DNA of 27,239 nucleotides from CAZTYW01 sp964617695 (GTDB lineage: Bacteria > Chloroflexota > Dehalococcoidia > UBA2247 > RBG-13-53-26). Below the pieces are notes generated by a model. That model was not told the DNA's origin, made no database searches, and worked only from the letters and a program-made list of their open reading frames with translations. Position numbers and translations under genes: made by a program. The stretch lies in contig CAZTYW010000024.1 of the NCBI GenBank assembly GCA_964617695.1, positions 1-27,239 of the forward strand. The letters run 5' to 3'. Shown piece after piece: positions 23,616-27,239 of this stretch; the first letter of the stretch is position 1, and each line of letters opens with the position of its first letter.

Positions 23616-24560
23616 ATGAGAACCAGGATGAAACGGATCACCATTGGTGCTCTGATAGCTTTAGCCGCATTGGCTCTTCTTTTTCCCACCGCTGCCCTCG
23701 CTGCCCTCAGGGTAGAACCGGCCTTCATCGACCAGCAGGTCGCCGTGGGTGAGAACTCGCTGCAGTCAATAGCTGTGAGAAACACCGGCGACAGCCCCCT
23801 GGAAATGAAGGTGGCCATTAAGGGCTACGGGCAGTCCATGTCCGGCATGACCCAGCCCCTCGACAACGACAACAGTCTATTTACCATCGCCGACCACGTT
23901 GTCGCCACCCCGAACGAATTCAGTCTCCAACCCGGCGAAACCGGGTATGTTGACGTCACGGTGGACATTCCCGAAGGCAGCATCGGCGGCAAATATGCCA
24001 CGGTGTACATTTACTCGATTCCCCCGGCAGAAGAAATCATGGGCATCTCCGAGGCGGTGGTTGTAGGTCTGCGCTTGGTGGTGACCCCTTCGCGGCTCAG
24101 CCGCAGCGGACGTATCGACAGCACCATACCGACCGAGGTGCTGTCCGGCAACCCCATCCCGGTGGTCATGACGTTCACCAACACCGGAAACGTTCACTAC
24201 AGGATCACAGGCAAGATTACCATCAAGGACGACCAGGGTAACGTCCTTTTCACCTCCGACCCGGCCGCCTCCTACAATATTCTTCCCTCTTATTCCCAGC
24301 GGCTCGAATTCACCTGGACGCCGAATACAGAACTGCCGCCTGCGGTGTTCACCATAGAGGCTGAGGCAACCCCACAGGATGGAGGAGAGCCTGTCACCTT
24401 CGTGGACACTTTCGAGCTCACCGAGACCTACTATGCTGCACCCGAAACCAGCCACGTGGGTGCCATCGTTGGTGGCAGCTTGGGCGGGGTCATCGTTGTC
24501 GCTGGCGCAGTCTCCTACTTCGTGTTGAGACGAAGGCCGTCGCCGTTTGCGGCTGAATGA
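23616..24560 (+). CDS. Membrane-anchored Ig-like surface protein, DUF916/WxL-interacting-like
   Basis: This 314-residue protein has an N-terminal signal peptide (MKRITIGALIALAALALL...AALA), two beta-sandwich regions and a C-terminal membrane helix (about 282-305, GAIVGGSLGGVIVVAGAVSYFVL) followed by RRR, which orients it outside the cell. The first domain (VEPAFIDQQVAVGENSLQSI...LQPGETGYVDVTVDIPEG) and second (FTNTGNVHYRITGKITIKDDQGNVLF) resemble the DUF916 plus Ig-like arrangement of WxL-protein-binding partners. An internal ATG at 23628 has the better signal-peptide start, while 23616 directly follows a hairpin. It lies 40 nt after the small secreted protein gene, so the two likely form a surface complex. 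The family call is moderate. Confidence 0.75.
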   Translation: MRTRMKRITIGALIALAALALLFPTAALAALRVEPAFIDQQVAVGENSLQSIAVRNTGDSPLEMKVAIKGYGQSMSGMTQPLDNDNSLFTIADHVVATPNEFSLQPGETGYVDVTVDIPEGSIGGKYATVYIYSIPPAEEIMGISEAVVVGLRLVVTPSRLSRSGRIDSTIPTEVLSGNPIPVVMTFTNTGNVHYRITGKITIKDDQGNVLFTSDPAASYNILPSYSQRLEFTWTPNTELPPAVFTIEAEATPQDGGEPVTFVDTFELTETYYAAPETSHVGAIVGGSLGGVIVVAGAVSYFVLRRRPSPFAAE

Positions 24561-24635
24561 CCGACCGGTTCCACGATTCGGCGAAGGCCCGCCCGGACCA
24601 CCTCCACTATTGGTGCACCGCAAAGTCGCATAGCT

Positions 24636-24665
24636 TTGACCCCCACAGGTAGGCACCGCTATAAT
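24636..24665 (+). promoter_or_regulatory. Strong sigma70-type promoter
   Basis: TTGACC (24636-24641, 5/6 match), an 18-nt spacer and a perfect TATAAT (24660-24665) precede the gene at 24701. Transcription should start near 24672, which rules out the in-frame GTG at 24668 as the start codon and supports the ATG at 24701. Confidence 0.65.
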
Positions 24666-24700
24666 TTGTGTGTAGACATCGCCAACGGCTCCGGCACATC

Positions 24701-25492
24701 ATGCTAACGGTAGAGCAAGTCAACAATACATTCGCCGCGCAGGGCCTCATCATCAAGCTACCGCTGCCAGACCACTTCCTGGTAAGGAACCTGGACGTCC
24801 TTGAGAGGAAGCGGATGCCAGGCCGCGTCGGCCTTCTCCTCAACGTTAGCTTCATCAACGACCAGGGCCAGGAGGTCTCCGACCTCTTCTTTTGCGAAGG
24901 CGATCTGCGGGAGAGACACAGGAAGAAGGCACGGGCGGCGGAGATCAAGGAGCCGCCCAAGTCCCGCATGCTGCCCCTGCGCTCGCAGGAAAGCTTCGAG
25001 GATGACCAGGCTGTCATTGCTTACCTGACAGAAGCCATCACCCACCTGCTCCTCGACAAAGGCTATCAATCCGGTGAATGGGACGGCGTCGACCTCTACT
25101 TTGAAGACGGCGGGCAGAGGTTTTACGTCGACGTTGCGGCGCGGTGTGACGATACAGCTCTCCAGCGGGCCAAAGAGCTCGCCGACTTGCGCCAGCGGCT
25201 GGGCGTCGACCACGAATACGGACTGGTGGTCCCGGCTTTCCAGGAGTCGCTGGGCATTACTCTTCTCAACCAGGACCGCTGGATGTGGAGGCACCAGGAG
25301 TACCTGGCGGCAAACCGCATTGGCATATACGCCGTTGACAACTTCAACCCCAACCTGGTGTACGCTTTCACCGTTCACCCCAGGCCCCGGGAGCTGAAGC
25401 GCTACTTCATGATTACGGGGTCCCAGTGGCAGATGGTCCGCGAACGGTACGTTGCCGGCCGGAGCAGGAGGAGAAGGGAAAGGGACCTTTGA
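24701..25492 (+). CDS. Unknown soluble protein coupled to an acyl-CoA synthetase subunit
   Basis: I do not recognise this 263-residue protein. It has no signal peptide or membrane helix. The first half carries a basic stretch (RERHRKKARAAEIK); the second half has DLYFEDGGQRFYVDVAARCD followed by a helix and a VVPA strand, which loosely resembles a restriction-endonuclease-like core without a clear catalytic Lys. The C-terminus is strongly basic (RSRRRRERDL). The ATG start is set by the promoter just upstream. Its TGA overlaps the TTG start of the next gene, so the two products are made together. The pairing hints at a shared function, but nothing in the sequence says what it is. Confidence 0.7.
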   Translation: MLTVEQVNNTFAAQGLIIKLPLPDHFLVRNLDVLERKRMPGRVGLLLNVSFINDQGQEVSDLFFCEGDLRERHRKKARAAEIKEPPKSRMLPLRSQESFEDDQAVIAYLTEAITHLLLDKGYQSGEWDGVDLYFEDGGQRFYVDVAARCDDTALQRAKELADLRQRLGVDHEYGLVVPAFQESLGITLLNQDRWMWRHQEYLAANRIGIYAVDNFNPNLVYAFTVHPRPRELKRYFMITGSQWQMVRERYVAGRSRRRRERDL

Positions 25493-27027
25493 CCACGCCC
25501 CAACCGACTCACCCCCTCGAATACATCTTCCACCCACGGTCCGTAGCGGTCGCAGGCGCTTCGACCGAGCCGCTGCGCTTCTTCATCAACGAGTTCTACA
25601 TCGAGCCCCTGCTCAAGATGGGGTACGAGGGCAAGGTCTACGCTGTGAATCCCAGGGGAGGTGAGGTGCTGGGGCTCCCCGTCTACCGCAGTCTGAGAGA
25701 CGTTCCCGGCCCGGTTGACCACGTTGTCTCCTGTGTGCCTGCCCACGAGACCCCCCGCCTCCTTGAAGAGTGCCGCCACGTAGGCGCCAGGATATTGCAG
25801 CTTTACACGGCGGGCTTCGCCGAGACCGGCGAGGCAGAGCACGTCGATCTGCAGAGAAAGCTGGTCGAAGTCGCCCGTTCCAGTAACATCCGCATCCTCG
25901 GCCCGAACTGCATGGGCATCTACTGCCCCAGGTCAAGGCTGAGCTTCTGTCACAACTACCCCACGCAGCCAGGCCCCATCGGCCTCATCTCGCAAAGCGG
26001 CAGCAACACCACCTATATCATCCGAAGCGCCGTTGTCCGGGGTCTCTATTTCAGCAAGGCAGTCAGCTACGGGAATTCCTGTGACATCAACGAGTGCGAC
26101 CTGCTGGACTACCTGACCGACGACCCCGACACCAGGGTCATCGCTGCCTACATCGAGGGCACTTCGGACCCACAGCGGCTGCGCCAGGTGCTGGCCCGGG
26201 CCGCTCAACGCAAACCTGTGGTGATATACAAGGGGGGATACACGGAGGGGGGAACGAGGGCCGCTTCGTCTCACACCGGCGCCCTGGCGGGCTCGGAAGC
26301 CGTCTGGGATGGCTTGCTGAAGCAGGTCGGCGCCATCAAGGTGCAGACGGTGGACGAGATGGTCGATATGCTGGTGGCCCTGCTGCGCATGAAGCCGCCA
26401 CAGGGGCGCAACACCTGCGTGGTGGGGAACGGCGGCGGCGCCAGCGTGCTGGCTACGGACGAGTTCGAGCGGGCCGGGTTCGTACTGCCGAACATACCGT
26501 CGAACATAAGAAACAGGGCAAAAGCTCTCATCCCCCTTGCCGGCAGCATGCTGCGCAACCCCATGGACGTCGTGCCCCTCTTCGGGGCCCAGCAGTGGCG
26601 ACTGGTCTCCATGCGGGGCGCCGATGGCTGGGAGGAAGCCCTGCCCGAGATGGAGTATTCCAGGCAAGACAACGGGTGGGGCGAGTTCTTCGGCATACTG
26701 GAAGACTGGCCGGGGCTTGACCTGGCGGTACTTCACTACTCCATGGACTCAAACCCCACCGAGATCCAGGAATGGGTGCTGGCCACAGCGGTGGGGCCGA
26801 TGCTTGGCGCAGCCAGGACGTGTCGCCTGCCTCTGGCCATGGTAATGCACTTCATCGCCGATGAGCACTCGTGGCTGCCGTCCCTCAGAACGCAACGGCT
26901 GGTCATCGACGCCGGCCTGCCTCTGTTCCTGTCGATGAGGGGAGCGGCCTGGGCCATCCGCAGGCTGATGCAGTTCAGCCAGGCCCACCCCGAGCCGCTG
27001 GCGGGGTTGAGGGGAAACGGGGCTTAG
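25489..27027 (+). CDS. NDP-forming acyl-CoA synthetase alpha-type subunit (no ATP-grasp domain)
   Basis: This 512-residue protein has a CoA-binding Rossmann domain (SVAVAGAS...VYAVNPRGGEVLG, about 15-60) and two succinyl-CoA-synthetase-like domains. The phospho-carrier His262 lies in SSHTGALAGSEAVWDG, the conserved loop of ADP-forming acetyl-CoA synthetases (Acd). The ATP-grasp domain found in fused enzymes is missing, so a separate beta subunit is needed; none is in the window, though one could lie just beyond 27239. These enzymes make ATP from acyl-CoA or the reverse, which would fit an acyl-CoA-producing pathway. The start is TTG at 25489, overlapping the upstream TGA and preceded by GGAGGAGAAGGG; upstream in-frame codons would overlap the previous gene by more than 60 nt. 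The C-terminal third (about 350-450) is less typical of the family. Confidence 0.82.
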   Translation: MTTPQPTHPLEYIFHPRSVAVAGASTEPLRFFINEFYIEPLLKMGYEGKVYAVNPRGGEVLGLPVYRSLRDVPGPVDHVVSCVPAHETPRLLEECRHVGARILQLYTAGFAETGEAEHVDLQRKLVEVARSSNIRILGPNCMGIYCPRSRLSFCHNYPTQPGPIGLISQSGSNTTYIIRSAVVRGLYFSKAVSYGNSCDINECDLLDYLTDDPDTRVIAAYIEGTSDPQRLRQVLARAAQRKPVVIYKGGYTEGGTRAASSHTGALAGSEAVWDGLLKQVGAIKVQTVDEMVDMLVALLRMKPPQGRNTCVVGNGGGASVLATDEFERAGFVLPNIPSNIRNRAKALIPLAGSMLRNPMDVVPLFGAQQWRLVSMRGADGWEEALPEMEYSRQDNGWGEFFGILEDWPGLDLAVLHYSMDSNPTEIQEWVLATAVGPMLGAARTCRLPLAMVMHFIADEHSWLPSLRTQRLVIDAGLPLFLSMRGAAWAIRRLMQFSQAHPEPLAGLRGNGA

Positions 27028-27043
27028 ACGCTTCTCCTAAGCC
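27021..27043 (+). terminator. Hairpin at the end of the acyl-CoA synthetase gene
   Basis: GGCTTAG (27021-27027, including the stop codon) pairs perfectly with CTAAGCC (27037-27043) around a 9-nt loop. There is no T-tract, so a terminator role is tentative. The remaining roughly 200 nt to the window end is AT-richer and shows no gene I can support. Confidence 0.35.
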
Positions 27044-27239
27044 TATGATACACAAGCAAAGCAAACGAAACATTACCGAGAATTGTTCAGCGAGGTATAG
27101 CTTACACGCGAACTGGTTTTGGGGTGAATACACACCCAAGCGCCTCTATCCAGAACTTTCGTAAAATGATTACATCCTCGTCATTTTCTACCCTGCTGGT
27201 CATTAACATGAAACCAGTCCCCATATTTTCCCGGTATCA

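Noticed and set aside
1..27239. CRISPR arrays, insertion sequences, tRNA or rRNA genes
   Set aside because: I saw no spaced direct repeats, transposase motifs or terminal inverted repeats, and no cloverleaf or rRNA-like stretch. The only exact long repeat is the 55-bp assembly duplicate.

Overview
This window reads as bacterial chromosome from an uncultured anaerobe, assembled from a metagenome (two 100-N scaffold gaps). Bacterial signs are AGGAGG-type ribosome binding sites, sigma70-like -35/-10 pairs (best at 5097-5126 and 24636-24665), and ATG/GTG/TTG starts in tightly packed operons. The carbon genes are of the archaeal-type CODH/ACS (Cdh) kind also carried by some bacteria. Chloroflexota (Dehalococcoidia-like) is a plausible guess but is not shown by the sequence.

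Layout, left to right. (1) 71-4955: a B12 acyl-CoA mutase locus, with a MeaB chaperone gene on the minus strand diverging from large subunit 1, a separate B12-binding subunit and large subunit 2. (2) 4956-5559: about 600 noncoding bases with a terminator-like stem-loop, a strong sigma70-like promoter and a leader of about 430 nt. (3) 5560-16405: a plus-strand operon with a CODH epsilon-like gene (cdhB-like), an unknown gene, a short-chain dehydrogenase, and then two copies of a three-gene module: ACS beta-like (cdhC-like), a small eight-Cys protein, and a CODH alpha-like protein (cdhA-like). (4) 22812-16402: a converging minus-strand operon with a MoxR-type AAA ATPase, a CooC-like nickel ATPase, an AAA-VWA (ChlD-like) protein, FwdB-like and FwdD-like subunits, and a multi-cluster Fe-S protein. 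(5) 23051-27027: a secreted protein plus a membrane-anchored Ig-like protein, then an unknown protein translationally coupled to the alpha part of an NDP-forming acyl-CoA synthetase.

The central observation is that several enzymes here keep their family fold but lose specific catalytic residues, and the paralogues lose them alike. Both CODH-like subunits keep the Cys positions for the cubane and Ni of the C-cluster, but lack the His and Cys that hold the pendant iron where CO2/CO chemistry occurs. Both ACS-like proteins keep all six A-cluster cysteines at exact family spacing. Both mutase large subunits have Asn where the catalytic His should be and lack the Arg and Tyr that bind methylmalonyl-CoA. 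The FwdB-like protein has Ser at the expected metal-ligand Cys and has no FwdA or FwdC partner here. No corrinoid Fe-S protein genes (cdhD/cdhE) are present in the window.

My inference is that this is a repurposed CODH/ACS-like acyl-CoA system: A-cluster enzymes with an altered redox partner, a dedicated metal-cluster maturation set (MoxR, CooC, VWA), an unusual B12 mutase and an electron-carrying Mo/W-type module. It probably handles something other than standard CO2 fixation. The substrate cannot be read from the sequence.
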